From: JANSYL01 sp965229695
Lineage (GTDB): Bacteria > Pseudomonadota > Alphaproteobacteria > Rhodobacterales > Rhodobacteraceae
DNA: 64,000 nt
Assembly (NCBI GenBank): GCA_965229695.1
Contig: OZ245921.1
Location: 558,001-622,000, forward strand
Direction of reading: 5' to 3'
Below are positions 34,528-43,963 of the stretch, piece after piece. The translations under genes and the position numbers were made by a program. Below the pieces are notes generated by a model. The model was not told the DNA's origin. It saw nothing but the letters and a program-made list of their open reading frames with translations, and ran no database searches. The stretch's first letter is position 1. Every line of letters begins with the position of its first letter.

Positions 34528-34542
34528 CGCGATCTGTGTCGC

Positions 34543-35853
34543 TTAGTTCGCGGCTTCGAAGCGGCGCAGCAAGGCGTTGCCGCGTTCAACCGCTGCGTTC
34601 AGCGCTTCTTCAGCGGTTTTGTCACCGGCCCAGACCGATTCAAGCTCTTCATTGATGACATCGCGGATCTGCACGAAGTTGCCAAAACGCAGGCCACGGC
34701 TGTTGGGCGTGGGCTGGTTCAGGGTCAGCTGCGTGATCGCCACGTCGGTGCCCGGGTTGTCGGCAAAGAACCCTTGTTCGCCCATCAGGTCGGCGGCGGC
34801 ATTGGTGATCGGCACATAGCCAGTGGCCGAAGCCCATTCCGCCTGTTCTTCGGTCCCGGACAGGAAGTTCAGGAACTGCGCCGCGCAGGCATATTCCGCA
34901 TCCTCATGGCCGCGCAGCACCCAAAGCGTGGCACCCCCGATGATCGAGTTCTGCGGCGCATCAGCGACGCGGGTGTCGATTGGCATCGGCGCTTGGCTAA
35001 ACTCAAACTCGGTGATGTCGGCCACGAACCCACCGAAATAGGCCGAAGAGTTGATCCACATCGCAGTTTCACCATTCACGAACATGCCACGCGAATCCCC
35101 GCGACGCCCGCCATAGGTGAAAAGCCCCTCCTCACCCGCATCAGCGATGGATTGGATGTGGTTGATCACCGCGTCATTGTTTATGGTCAGTTCGGTCTCG
35201 GTCCCGGCAAAGCCGTTTTCCAAAGTGCCGATCTGGATATCATGCCAAGCCGAATAGTTTTCGATCATGGTCCAGGATTGCCAGCCAAAACCCACGGGCG
35301 ATGGCACGCCTGCGGCTTGCAAGACCCGCGCGGCTTCCCAAACCTCATCCCAGGTGGTCGGAACCTCGATCCCGTTTTCCTCAAACGCGGTCACGTTGTA
35401 CCACATCACCGGGGTGGAGGAGTTAAAGGGCAGCGACAGCATATTGCCCTCGGTATCCGAGTAATAGGAAATCACACCGGGCAGATAGCTGCTTTCGTCA
35501 AAATCCATGCCCGCATCAGCCATCAGCTCATGCACGGGGTAAATCGCACCATTATCCGCTGCCGACATCATGGTGGCGGTGCCAACCTCGAAGACTTGCA
35601 CGATATGGGGCTGTTCGCCCGCGCGGAAGGCGGCAATCGCCGTGGTCATCGTATCAGTATAATTGCCCTGATAGACCGAATTCACCACACATTGATCCTG
35701 CAACCCATTGAAAGTGGTCGCAAATGCATCGGTGCGCTCACCCAATTGGCCGCCCATGGCGTGCCAGAAATTGATCTCGGTCTGCGCTTGGGCGGCGGTG
35801 CTTAGCGCCAGAACGCTGGCGGTTGTTGCGATTGCGGCAAATGTCTTGGTCAT
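34543..35853 (-). CDS. ugpB: Periplasmic glycerol-3-phosphate-type solute-binding protein
   Basis: A 436-residue exported protein: signal peptide 1-23 (cleavage at AQA-QTE), then INFWHAMGGQLGERTDAFATTFN, a start characteristic of UgpB, and GQNYTDT-like YQGNYTDTMTTAIAAFRAGEQPHIVQVFE (landmark at about 61-89). It captures sn-glycerol 3-phosphate or glycerophosphodiesters for the UgpAEC importer. It is the first gene of the operon. Upstream is a 255-bp divergent region shared with nitrile hydratase. Confidence 0.93.
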   Translation of the reverse strand: MTKTFAAIATTASVLALSTAAQAQTEINFWHAMGGQLGERTDAFATTFNGLQDQCVVNSVYQGNYTDTMTTAIAAFRAGEQPHIVQVFEVGTATMMSAADNGAIYPVHELMADAGMDFDESSYLPGVISYYSDTEGNMLSLPFNSSTPVMWYNVTAFEENGIEVPTTWDEVWEAARVLQAAGVPSPVGFGWQSWTMIENYSAWHDIQIGTLENGFAGTETELTINNDAVINHIQSIADAGEEGLFTYGGRRGDSRGMFVNGETAMWINSSAYFGGFVADITEFEFSQAPMPIDTRVADAPQNSIIGGATLWVLRGHEDAEYACAAQFLNFLSGTEEQAEWASATGYVPITNAAADLMGEQGFFADNPGTDVAITQLTLNQPTPNSRGLRFGNFVQIRDVINEELESVWAGDKTAEEALNAAVERGNALLRRFEAAN

Positions 35854-35956
35854 CTTTTCCTCCCCTGTGCCAGGCTAGGCCCGGCACATCCTAAACATGA
35901 TTTAGACCACCCGGCTGGGCGATCCGATCGGGGGCGTTTTCGCCTCTTGTTTTGGT

Positions 35957-36022
35957 CTGCGGCTCGAAGGCTAGCGGCAAGTTCGGGCGTTGACTAGCGT
36001 CACATTTGTCTTCGAGCCGCAG
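35957..36022. repeat. 13-bp inverted repeat in the ugpB/nthA divergent promoter region
   Basis: CTGCGGCTCGAAG (35957-35969) and its exact complement (36010-36022) flank 40 bp that contain a smaller GCTAG/CTAGC inverted pair. It is a candidate operator or cruciform between two divergent units; no protein can be assigned. Confidence 0.5.
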
Positions 36023-36107
36023 GCACGCTGCACGTTCGTGTGAAGCGCGGCCAGATTGACTTGCCCAAAACCTTGTGCCGCTATGCCGGGGAAGGACGGA
36101 CACCCCC

Positions 36108-36734
36108 ATGCCCCACGATCACGACCCCGACCACCCTCATAGCTTGCTGCCGGATGAGCCCGAGTTGCGCGTGCGCGCGCTGGAAAGCCTGCTTGTCTCC
36201 AAGGGCCTGGTCGATCCGGCTGCCATAGATGCCCTGATTGCGCTTTATGAGACCGAGATCGGGCCGCGCAATGGCGCCAAGGTGGTTGCGCGCGCTTGGG
36301 TCGATCCCGACTATCGGACGCGACTCTTGGAGGATGCGACCACCGCCTTGGCCGAACTTGGGGTGCAGGGGCGGCAAAGCGAGCATATGGTGGCTGTCGA
36401 AAACACCGACCAGACCCATAATATGGTCGTCTGCACCTTGTGCAGTTGCTACCCCTGGGCCGTTTTGGGCATTCCACCCACCTGGTACAAATCCGATGCC
36501 TACCGCGCCCGGGCCGTGCGTGAGCCGCGCGCCGTGTTGGCGGAATTTGGCGTCAGCCTTGCAGAAACCCAACAGATCCGGGTTTGGGATTCGACCGCCG
36601 AAATCCGCTATCTCGTGATCCCACAACGCCCCGCTGGCACCGAGGATTGGGAAGAAGACGCGCTCGCCGATCTGGTCACCCGCGACAGCATGATTGGGAC
36701 CGGTCTGGCCCTGCCGCCAGGTGACGCGCAATGA
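36108..36734 (+). CDS. nthA: Nitrile hydratase alpha subunit, cobalt type
   Basis: A 208-residue subunit of the enzyme that hydrates nitriles to amides. The metal-binding motif VCTLCSCYPW places Cys109, Cys112 and Cys114; the Thr (rather than Ser) after the first Cys is the mark of the non-corrin cobalt class. The second and third Cys are normally oxidised to sulfinic/sulfenic acid. The His-rich start MPHDHDPDHPH is notable. ATG 36108 has GAAGGA about 11 bp upstream; an in-frame start at 36075 is possible. The beta subunit and the activator follow with ATGA overlaps. Confidence 0.95.
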   Translation: MPHDHDPDHPHSLLPDEPELRVRALESLLVSKGLVDPAAIDALIALYETEIGPRNGAKVVARAWVDPDYRTRLLEDATTALAELGVQGRQSEHMVAVENTDQTHNMVVCTLCSCYPWAVLGIPPTWYKSDAYRARAVREPRAVLAEFGVSLAETQQIRVWDSTAEIRYLVIPQRPAGTEDWEEDALADLVTRDSMIGTGLALPPGDAQ

Positions 36735-37426
36735 GCCGTATACACGACATGGGTGGTCGGTTCGGGGATGGTCCGATCCCCCAAAAAGACGATGCCCAGG
36801 TGTTTCACAGCGATTGGGAAGCCCATGCTATGGCCATCACGGTGTTAAGCGGGGCCATCGGAGCCTGGAACATCGACGCCAGCCGCCACGCCCGCGAAAC
36901 CCTGCGCCCCCGCGATTACGCCCGATTCACCTATTACGAGAAATGGTTGGCCGCCCTGGCCGATCTGCTGGTCAAGCAGGGGCTCGCCACGGCGGAAGAG
37001 ATTAGGGCAGCGCTGGGTGATGCGCCGCCGTCCGATGCCGCACCGCTGCATGACAAGGCGCTGCGCGCCGCGGACGTGCCCGCCTCACAGATCAAGCGTG
37101 TCCCTTATGAACGCAAAGGCACCGCAGCACCGAAATTCGCGCCCGGCCAACCGGTGCGCACCGCATCACGCAGCCCCAATGCGCAGCCACGCGGCGGCCA
37201 TACCCGCCTGCCCCAATACGCCCAAGGTCGCGTTGGGCAGGTTGTGCAATGCCACGGCTGCCATGTGTTCCCCGACAGCAATGCCCATTTCAAAGGCGAA
37301 GCGCCCGAGCCGCTTTATGCCGTCGCTTTCACCGCTGCCGAGCTTTGGGGCGCGGGGGCCGAAAGCCCCGAAGACACAATGGTTCTAGACCTTTGGGAAA
37401 GCTATCTCAGCCCCGTTGCGCCATGA
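36731..37426 (+). CDS. nthB: Nitrile hydratase beta subunit
   Basis: A 231-residue subunit with the characteristic start MSRIHDMGGRFGDGPI, YYEKWLAALADLL and a C-terminal SH3-like barrel including CHVFPDSNAHFKGE and PLYAVAF. It forms the heterodimer with NthA and supplies arginines that hold the modified metal cysteines. Overlaps nthA and the accessory gene by 4 bp each. Confidence 0.95.
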   Translation: MSRIHDMGGRFGDGPIPQKDDAQVFHSDWEAHAMAITVLSGAIGAWNIDASRHARETLRPRDYARFTYYEKWLAALADLLVKQGLATAEEIRAALGDAPPSDAAPLHDKALRAADVPASQIKRVPYERKGTAAPKFAPGQPVRTASRSPNAQPRGGHTRLPQYAQGRVGQVVQCHGCHVFPDSNAHFKGEAPEPLYAVAFTAAELWGAGAESPEDTMVLDLWESYLSPVAP

Positions 37427-37749
37427 CGACACCCCCCGCCCCGTTCGAAGCCCCTTGGCACGCGCAGGCCTTTGCCCTGGCCGTGGCATTGAACGAAGCC
37501 GGGCATTTCACCTGGGCCGATTGGACAGAACGTTTCGGCCAGCAGTTAGAACTGGCGCGTAAACACGGGCCGCTGACCGGTGGGGATGACTACTACACCG
37601 CCTGGATTGCCTGTTTGGAGGCGATCCTTGCTGAAAACGATACTGCCGCCGCCAAAGCTTTGGCCGACTGGAAAGCCGCTTGGACCGACGCCTATCTGGC
37701 GACACCGCATGGGCAGCCCGTGCATCCGATACCACCAAGCACCGGCTAA
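37423..37749 (+). CDS. Nitrile hydratase accessory (activator) protein
   Basis: A 108-residue protein with PFEAPWHAQAFALAVALNEAGHFTWADWTERF and DDYYTAWIACLEAIL (landmarks at residues 6-38 and 51-65), the pattern of nitrile hydratase activators, which resemble a truncated beta subunit. In cobalt enzymes this protein delivers Co by swapping alpha subunits. The start ATG 37423 overlaps the nthB stop. Confidence 0.9.
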   Translation: MTTPPAPFEAPWHAQAFALAVALNEAGHFTWADWTERFGQQLELARKHGPLTGGDDYYTAWIACLEAILAENDTAAAKALADWKAAWTDAYLATPHGQPVHPIPPSTG

Positions 37750-37761
37750 GCCCGCATCCTC

Positions 37762-37790
37762 TTGACAACGCCCGCCGCCTCAGCGCTAGT
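37762..37790 (+). promoter_or_regulatory. Candidate sigma-70 promoter of the cobalamin operon
   Basis: TTGACA (37762-37767), a 17-bp spacer and GCTAGT (37785-37790) lie about 9 bp before the riboswitch. The -35 is consensus, the -10 is weak. Confidence 0.5.
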
Positions 37791-37798
37791 CACCCGGA

Positions 37799-37987
37799 CT
37801 GGTGCCCGGGGCTTGCCTTGGGTGAAAAGGGAATGCCGCGGGTTTTGTCAGATGCACGGACCCAAACGCAGCCGCCCCCGCGACCGTGACCGGATTGGGG
37901 CTCATGACGCCACTGGCATTCGCCGGGAAGGCCGAGCCACCAACGGGCCAAAAAGCCCGAAATCCGCAAGCCGGGAGACCTGCCAGC
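37799..37987 (+). ncRNA. Cobalamin (B12) riboswitch, upstream of DUF1636-cobW-cobN
   Basis: Conserved elements occur in order: GGTGAAAAGGGAA (37821-37833), the CCGCCCCCGCGACCGTGA segment, GCCACTG (37909-37915), GGGAAGGC (37925-37932) and the B12 box AGCCGGGAGACCTGCC (37969-37984). About 100 bp separate it from the DUF1636 start, with a small CCGGA/TCCGG stem that could act as the expression platform. High adenosylcobalamin should turn down the biosynthetic operon. Confidence 0.95.
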
Positions 37988-38086
37988 CAAAGGACTAAAA
38001 CCGGACGGGGGTTTCCGGATGTCGGGAGTTTCGGCCAGATGCCGCCCGCCATCCCCCTTTCGTCCCCGAAGATTGAAAGGGTGCCC

Positions 38087-38461
38087 ATGGCTGCCGACCG
38101 ACCCGCGACCGAGCTTTTGGTCTGCATCAAATGCCGTCGCGGCACCGAGGTGGCCGAGGACGGCACGCGCCCCGGCGCAGTGCTTTATGACACACTCAGC
38201 GCCGCGACCCTGCCCGAGGGTGTTACCCTGAAACCGGTCGAATGCCTGTCCAACTGCTCGCAAGGCTGCACCGTCGCGCTTCGCGGTCCGGGCCGGTGGA
38301 GCTATGTCTACGGCAATTTCGACGAAGCCACCCAAGCTGACATCGTGCTTGAAGGCGCCACTCGCTATGCCGCCACGCCCGATGGGCTCGTGCCCTGGCG
38401 CGAACGGCCCGAGCATTTCCGCAAAAACTGTATCGCCCGTATCCCGCCAATGGAGGCCTGA
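38087..38461 (+). CDS. DUF1636 metal-binding protein, first gene of the cobalamin operon
   Basis: A 124-residue protein with Cys13 and Cys16 (LVCIKCRRG) and Cys53, Cys57, Cys61 (PVECLSNCSQGCTVAL), a thioredoxin-like [2Fe-2S] ferredoxin arrangement, followed by WSYVYGNFD and the conserved end LVPWRERPEHFRKNCIARIPP. Family members are recurrent in B12 regions but have no proven role; electron transfer to CobG or the cobalt reduction step is inference. ATG 38087 has GAAAGGG upstream. It is 3 bp before cobW and is the first gene under the riboswitch. Confidence 0.85.
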   Translation: MAADRPATELLVCIKCRRGTEVAEDGTRPGAVLYDTLSAATLPEGVTLKPVECLSNCSQGCTVALRGPGRWSYVYGNFDEATQADIVLEGATRYAATPDGLVPWRERPEHFRKNCIARIPPMEA

Positions 38462-38464
38462 TCC

Positions 38465-39520
38465 ATGTCCGATCTGAACAAAATCCCCGTCACCGTTATC
38501 ACCGGCTTTCTGGGCTCGGGCAAAACCACGCTAGTGCGGCATCTGATGCAGAACCCGCAGGGCAAGCGCCTGGCCGTGGTGGTCAATGAATTTGGCGATG
38601 TGGGCGTGGATGGCGACATTCTGAAATCCTGCGCCATCCCCGATTGCCCGGCGGAAAACATCATGGAACTGGCCAATGGCTGCATCTGCTGCACCGTGGC
38701 CGATGATTTCATCCCGACGATCGAGGCGCTGATGGCGTTGGAGCCGCAGCCCGAGCATATCCTGATCGAAACCTCTGGCCTGGCGCTGCCGAAGCCGCTT
38801 TTGAAAGCCTTTGACTGGCCCGATATCCGCTCGCGCATCACGGTCGATGGGGTGGTCGCGCTTGCCGATGCCGAGGCCGTGGCCGCTGGCCGCTTCGCCC
38901 CCGATGTCGCCGCTGTCGATGCCCAGCGCGAAGCCGATGACAGCCTGGATCACGAAACGCCGCTTTCCGAGGTGTTCGAAGATCAGATCTCCTGCGCCGA
39001 TATCATCTTGCTGACCAAACCCGACCTTGCCGGGCCCGAGGGCATCGCCAAGGCCAAAGCCGTCATCGCCGCCGAAGCCCCCCGGCCCCTGCCCGTGGTC
39101 GAGGTTGCCGAAGGCGCGGTCGATCCCCGGATCGTCCTGGGGCTAGAGGCCGCCGCCGAGGATGACATGGATGCCCGCCCCAGCCACCATGACGGTCATC
39201 ACGACCATGAACATGATGATTTCGACAGCGCCATCATCGACATCCCCGAGGTCGCGGACCCCGCCGATCTGGCCGCCCGCATCGAAACCCTGGCCAAATC
39301 GCAAAACATCCTGCGTGTGAAAGGCTATGCCGCCGTCACCGGCAAACCCATGCGCTTGTTGGTGCAGGCGGTTGGCGCGCGGGTGCGCCATCAGTTCGAC
39401 CGCCCCTGGCAACCGGATGAGCCGCGCCAAGGCCGTTTGGTCGTGATCGCGGAACATGACGACGTGAATCTGCAAGCGATCCGCGATACGTTGCTGGATG
39501 CTGTGCCAGCCGCCGAATAA
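38465..39520 (+). CDS. cobW: CobW, GTP-dependent cobalt chaperone
   Basis: A 351-residue G3E GTPase. Walker A GFLGSGKTT is at 14-22, the metal-binding CxCC is C73-I-C-C76 (NGCICC), and a His cluster lies at 241-250 (HHDGHHDHEH). CobW binds Co2+ and is thought to deliver it to the CobN chelatase, encoded next. Gene order DUF1636-cobW-cobN supports this role over zinc homologues of the family. Confidence 0.96.
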   Translation: MSDLNKIPVTVITGFLGSGKTTLVRHLMQNPQGKRLAVVVNEFGDVGVDGDILKSCAIPDCPAENIMELANGCICCTVADDFIPTIEALMALEPQPEHILIETSGLALPKPLLKAFDWPDIRSRITVDGVVALADAEAVAAGRFAPDVAAVDAQREADDSLDHETPLSEVFEDQISCADIILLTKPDLAGPEGIAKAKAVIAAEAPRPLPVVEVAEGAVDPRIVLGLEAAAEDDMDARPSHHDGHHDHEHDDFDSAIIDIPEVADPADLAARIETLAKSQNILRVKGYAAVTGKPMRLLVQAVGARVRHQFDRPWQPDEPRQGRLVVIAEHDDVNLQAIRDTLLDAVPAAE

Positions 39521-39556
39521 CCGGCGGCTTCAGCCACCCGAAACGGACGACCCCGG

Positions 39557-42500
39557 ATGCATGTCATCTTTCGCGAAAGCCATGGGTTAGAGGAAAGCGA
39601 AACCCCAACCGATCTGGGCCAAAGCCCGGCCGATCTGGTTGTGCTGTCCTTTTCCGACAGCGACCTGGGCGCGTTTGCCGAAGCCTGGCACCGGGGTGGC
39701 GGGCCAAAAGGCGGTTTGCCCAGCCTCAGGCTCGCCAATCTGGCGGCGCTGAAGCACCCGCTTTCGGTCGATACCTATGTCGAACAGACCTTGGAGGGCG
39801 CCAAGGGTATCCTGATCCGCTTGATCGGCGGCGTGCCCTATTGGTCTTACGGCTTGCAGCAGGTCGAAACCCTGGCGCGTCAAAAGGGTATCGCGCTTGC
39901 TGTCTTGCCCGCTGATGGTCGCCCCGATCCCAGGCTGGATGAGATTTCGACCCTGCCTGCCTCCACCCTCAAACGCCTGACGCATCTTTGCGACACGGGC
40001 GGGGCTGTGGCCGCCCAGGCGGCTTTGGCGCAAATGGCGCTGGCCTCGGGCCTTTATGCCGGGCCAGTCAAAGGCAGCAAGGCGCTGCCCATGGTCGGGG
40101 CCTGGACGCCGGAGCATGGCGTGTGCTGCCCGGTGGTAGCAGGGGATCGCGACGCCCCGCTTGTCGTCGTGAGCTTCTATCGCGCTTATCTAACGGCCGC
40201 CGATCTTGACCCCATCACCACGCTTTTCGGCGCGCTGCGGGGCCACGGCTTTCGCGTTCTGGGCCTCTTCGCGCCGTCCTTGAAGGCGCCCGATGCCGCC
40301 GGATGGATGGCCCAACAGATCCGCCATCTCGCGCCCGCCGCCATCGTCAACGCAACCTCCTTCAGCGGCAAGGGCGCAGACGGCACCTCCCCCTTGGACG
40401 CAGGCGAGGTGCCGGTGTTCCAAATCGCCCTCGCCACCTCCACGCGGGAGGCTTGGGCCGAGGCCGAACGCGGCCTGTCCCCCGCCGATCTCGCCATGCA
40501 CGTGGTTCTGCCCGAGGTTGATGGCCGCCTGTTCGCGGGTGTCGCCTCGTTCAAAGAGCCGCACCCACCCGACCCCGATCTGCAATTCTCGCGCTACGCC
40601 CATAGCGCCGAGGCCGCGCGCATCGATGCCGTGGCCAACAAGGTCCGCGCTTGGGTCGATCTCGCCCAGCGCCCTGCCACGAGCCGCCGCCCGGCCCTGG
40701 TGCTCAGCACCTATCCCGGCAAGGATTGGAACATGGCCCATGCCGTGGGCCTCGACGCGCTCGCCTCGGCCCAAGCGATTTTGCAGAACTTGCAGGCCGA
40801 TGGTTATGACATTACCCAGCCCAACAGCCTAGAAACGAGCCTGGAGCGCGAAACGCTTACCTGGCCCCTCGCCGAGTACCAAAAGGCACTCGCCACCCTA
40901 CCTACCTCGCTGCAAAAAGACCTCACCGCCGCCTGGGGGGATCCCGGCACCGATGCCCCCAGTGGCCAGTTCCAGTTCCGCGCCCTGCGCTGCGGCCAAG
41001 CCCTCATCGCCCTGCAACCCGAACGCGGCACGCCCGAGGCGCGGGATGATGACTATCACGACCTTTCGCGCACCCCACGCCACGCCTATGTCGCCTTTTA
41101 TCTCTGGCTACGCACCCAAACCGATGCGCTGATCCATATCGGCGCCCATGGCACACTGGAATGGCTGCCTGGCAAGGCCGTCGCCCTTAGCGATGCCTGC
41201 TGGCCCGAGGCGTTGATCGGCGATCTGCCGGTAATCTACCCCTTCATCGTCAACGATCCCGGCGAAGCGGCCCAGGCCAAACGCCGCATCGGCGCCGTGA
41301 CCCTGGGCCATATCCCGCCCCCTTTGCGGGAAAGCGCCACGCCCGACCGGCTCAGCCGTCTTGAAGCTTTGTTGGATGAGTTTTCCAATGCCGACGGGCT
41401 CGACCCCAAACGCCGCGACCGGTTGCAAGCCGATATCCGGGATGAGGCGCAGGCCCTTGGCGTTGAAGACGATCTGGGTCTCGACCGCGCAAGCTCAACA
41501 GCCGAGGCCATCACCCGGATCGACCGCTTTGTTTGCGACATCAAGGAAAGCCAGTTTGGCGACGGGCTGCATGTCTGGGGCCAGCCGCCGCAGGGTGATC
41601 TGCCCTTCGACGGGGCCAGCGCGGCCCAGGCCGAACGCGCCAGCCTAATCGCCGCGCTCAACGGGAAACGGATCGCAGGCGGCCCCTCCGGCTCGCCCTA
41701 TCGGGGTCGCAGCGATGTGCTGCCCACAGGCCGAAATCTTTACACAACCGATCCCCGTTCCGTTCCCACGCGCGCAGCCTATGCCCAAGGTGTGAAACTG
41801 GCCGAAGAACTCGTGCGTCGGCATTTGCAAGACCATGGCGATTGGCCACGCGGCCTGATCGTCGATCTTTGGGGTTCGGCCACCATGCGCACTGCGGGCG
41901 AGGAATTTGCCATGGCGCTGCACCTACTGGGCGTAAAGCCGGTTTGGGATGACGGCTCTGAGCGCGTTTCGGGAATCGAGGTTCTGCCCATCGCCGATCT
42001 CCACCGTCCGCGTCTGGATGTGACGCTTAGGGTCTCGGGCCTCTTCCGCGACGTCTTCCCCACGCTCTCGACCCTGTTCAGCCAGGCCGTCACCGCCCTT
42101 GCCACCCGTGATGAGGCGCCGGATTGGAACCCTTATGCCGGTCAAACCGCCCCGGCGCGGGTCTATGGCCCGGCACCGGGCAGCTTTGGTCTGGGCATCG
42201 GGGCAGATCTGGAAACCTATACCGAAGACAGCCGCCGCGCGGCGGGCGAGGCGTGGCTGGCCGCCAGCGCCTATGCGCTCGATGGCACCGGGGCGGCCCA
42301 TGACCCAAGCGGCATCCGTGATCGCGTCGCCGCCGCCGACAGCTTTGTGCATCTGCAAGATCTGCCGGAAACCGATCTGCTGCTGGCCTCGGACTATGCC
42401 GCGCATGAGGCCGGGTTTGCCGCCGCCAAGGCCACCACCGGCGGCCGGGCCGCGCTTTACCATCTGGACGTAACCCGCCCGGACCAACCCCGCGCCCGCA

Positions 42501-42838
42501 GCTTGCCCGAAGAGATTGCGCGCGTCGTCCAGGCCCGCGCCGCCAATCCCGATTGGATCGCGGGCATGATGCGCCACGGCTTCCGTGGGGCCGCCGAAAT
42601 AGCGGCCACGCTTGATCACATGGCCAGTTTTGCGCACCTGGCGGGCGTGGTCTCGCCGCAGTTGTTCGACCTTTATTACGAGGCGACGCTCGACACGCCC
42701 CAGGTCGCCAGCTTCCTGCAAGATGCCAACCCCGCCGCCTATCAGGCCATGCGCGACCGGTTCGCAGCATTGGATACCGCCGGTCTTTGGCAAACCCGCC
42801 GCAACTCGATCCGTGCCGGGTTGGAGGCCGCGCAATGA
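39557..42838 (+). CDS. cobN: Aerobic cobaltochelatase subunit CobN
   Basis: A 1093-residue large chelatase subunit that, with CobS and CobT, inserts Co2+ into hydrogenobyrinic acid a,c-diamide using ATP. Landmarks are LSTYPGKDWNMAHAVGLD near 380, HIGAHGTLEWLPGKAVALSD near 532, the PSGSPYRGRSDVLPTGRNLYTTDP region near 713 and LIVDLWGSATMRT near 770. Somewhat shorter than the Pseudomonas protein. CobS and CobT are not in the window. It overlaps cobG by 4 bp. Confidence 0.97.
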   Translation: MHVIFRESHGLEESETPTDLGQSPADLVVLSFSDSDLGAFAEAWHRGGGPKGGLPSLRLANLAALKHPLSVDTYVEQTLEGAKGILIRLIGGVPYWSYGLQQVETLARQKGIALAVLPADGRPDPRLDEISTLPASTLKRLTHLCDTGGAVAAQAALAQMALASGLYAGPVKGSKALPMVGAWTPEHGVCCPVVAGDRDAPLVVVSFYRAYLTAADLDPITTLFGALRGHGFRVLGLFAPSLKAPDAAGWMAQQIRHLAPAAIVNATSFSGKGADGTSPLDAGEVPVFQIALATSTREAWAEAERGLSPADLAMHVVLPEVDGRLFAGVASFKEPHPPDPDLQFSRYAHSAEAARIDAVANKVRAWVDLAQRPATSRRPALVLSTYPGKDWNMAHAVGLDALASAQAILQNLQADGYDITQPNSLETSLERETLTWPLAEYQKALATLPTSLQKDLTAAWGDPGTDAPSGQFQFRALRCGQALIALQPERGTPEARDDDYHDLSRTPRHAYVAFYLWLRTQTDALIHIGAHGTLEWLPGKAVALSDACWPEALIGDLPVIYPFIVNDPGEAAQAKRRIGAVTLGHIPPPLRESATPDRLSRLEALLDEFSNADGLDPKRRDRLQADIRDEAQALGVEDDLGLDRASSTAEAITRIDRFVCDIKESQFGDGLHVWGQPPQGDLPFDGASAAQAERASLIAALNGKRIAGGPSGSPYRGRSDVLPTGRNLYTTDPRSVPTRAAYAQGVKLAEELVRRHLQDHGDWPRGLIVDLWGSATMRTAGEEFAMALHLLGVKPVWDDGSERVSGIEVLPIADLHRPRLDVTLRVSGLFRDVFPTLSTLFSQAVTALATRDEAPDWNPYAGQTAPARVYGPAPGSFGLGIGADLETYTEDSRRAAGEAWLAASAYALDGTGAAHDPSGIRDRVAAADSFVHLQDLPETDLLLASDYAAHEAGFAAAKATTGGRAALYHLDVTRPDQPRARSLPEEIARVVQARAANPDWIAGMMRHGFRGAAEIAATLDHMASFAHLAGVVSPQLFDLYYEATLDTPQVASFLQDANPAAYQAMRDRFAALDTAGLWQTRRNSIRAGLEAAQ

Positions 42839-43959
42839 CCGGTTTCAGCGTGAAAGGGTGGTGTCCAGGCGCCTATCGCCCGATGATGTCGGGTGACGGT
42901 CTGGTGGTGCGCGTACGCCCGATGGCCGGTCGGCTGACCCGCGCGCAGATTTTGGGCCTGTGCGAGACCGCCCAACGCTTTGGCAGCGGAGCCATCGACC
43001 TGACCAGCCGCGCGAACCTTCAATTGCGCGGCGTGGCCGAGGATCAGCATGACCCGCTGATCGCCGCCCTGCTTGATCTGGGCCTGCTGGATGACACGCC
43101 CGAGCAGGAAGGCCGCCGCAACATCCTGATCACGCCGCTTTGGCAGGATGGCGACCTGTCCCACCGTCTGAACGCCGCCCTTGTGGCGCGCTTGGCTGAA
43201 CTTCCAGATTTGCCGCCCAAGATGGGCTTTGCCATCGATACCGGCCCCGCCCCGCTTATGACCGAGGTTTCAACCGATGCACGCCTCGAACGCGCCGTGG
43301 ATGGCGGGCTAATCCTGCGCGCGGATGGTGCAACCCACGGTCGCCGGATCGAGGAAGCGACCGCCATTGACGCCCTGATCGAGCTAATGACCTGGTTCGT
43401 GGAAACCGGCGGACCAAAGCAAGGCCGCATGCGCCGCCATCTGCCGACCGCCCCCCTGCCCCAGGATTGGACCGACACCGCGCCTGCCGACAGCGCTGCG
43501 CCCATCGCCCCCGGCACGCTCGATACCGGCCTAGCCTTTGGCGCGCCCTTCGGACGGATCGACAGCACAGCGCTCGCCCAATTGACCCGCGACAGCGGTG
43601 CCACCGCCCTGCGCGTCACCCCCTGGCGCGTCTTCCTGCTGGAGGGGGCGGCCAAGACCGATCCGCAGGGCTTTGTGACCGCCCCCAACGACCCGCTTTT
43701 GAACATCCACGCCTGCCCCGGCGCGCCCTCTTGCGGCTCGGCCAGCGTCGAAACTCACGCCCTCGCCCGCGCGTTGGCCGCGCGCCATCCTGGCCTGCAT
43801 GTCTCGGGCTGTGCCAAAGGTTGCGCCCTGCCGCGCCGCGCGCCCCTGACCTTGGTGGGCAACAACGGGCGCTATGACCTTGTGAAGGACGGGCATCCAT
43901 GGGATGAGCCGCTCCGCCGTGGGCTGACCACGGATGACCTTTTGGCGCTGACGGACTAA
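42835..43959 (+). CDS. cobG: Precorrin-3B synthase CobG
   Basis: A 374-residue sulfite/nitrite reductase-like monooxygenase that makes precorrin-3B from precorrin-3A with O2, the hallmark of the aerobic pathway. The start SVKGWCPGAYRPMMSGDG is typical. Fe-S cysteines lie in HACPGAPSCGSA and SGCAKGCALPRR. ATG 42835 overlaps the cobN stop; the frame to 42787 is not needed. Confidence 0.96.
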   Translation: MTGFSVKGWCPGAYRPMMSGDGLVVRVRPMAGRLTRAQILGLCETAQRFGSGAIDLTSRANLQLRGVAEDQHDPLIAALLDLGLLDDTPEQEGRRNILITPLWQDGDLSHRLNAALVARLAELPDLPPKMGFAIDTGPAPLMTEVSTDARLERAVDGGLILRADGATHGRRIEEATAIDALIELMTWFVETGGPKQGRMRRHLPTAPLPQDWTDTAPADSAAPIAPGTLDTGLAFGAPFGRIDSTALAQLTRDSGATALRVTPWRVFLLEGAAKTDPQGFVTAPNDPLLNIHACPGAPSCGSASVETHALARALAARHPGLHVSGCAKGCALPRRAPLTLVGNNGRYDLVKDGHPWDEPLRRGLTTDDLLALTD

Positions 43960-43963
43960 GCCC

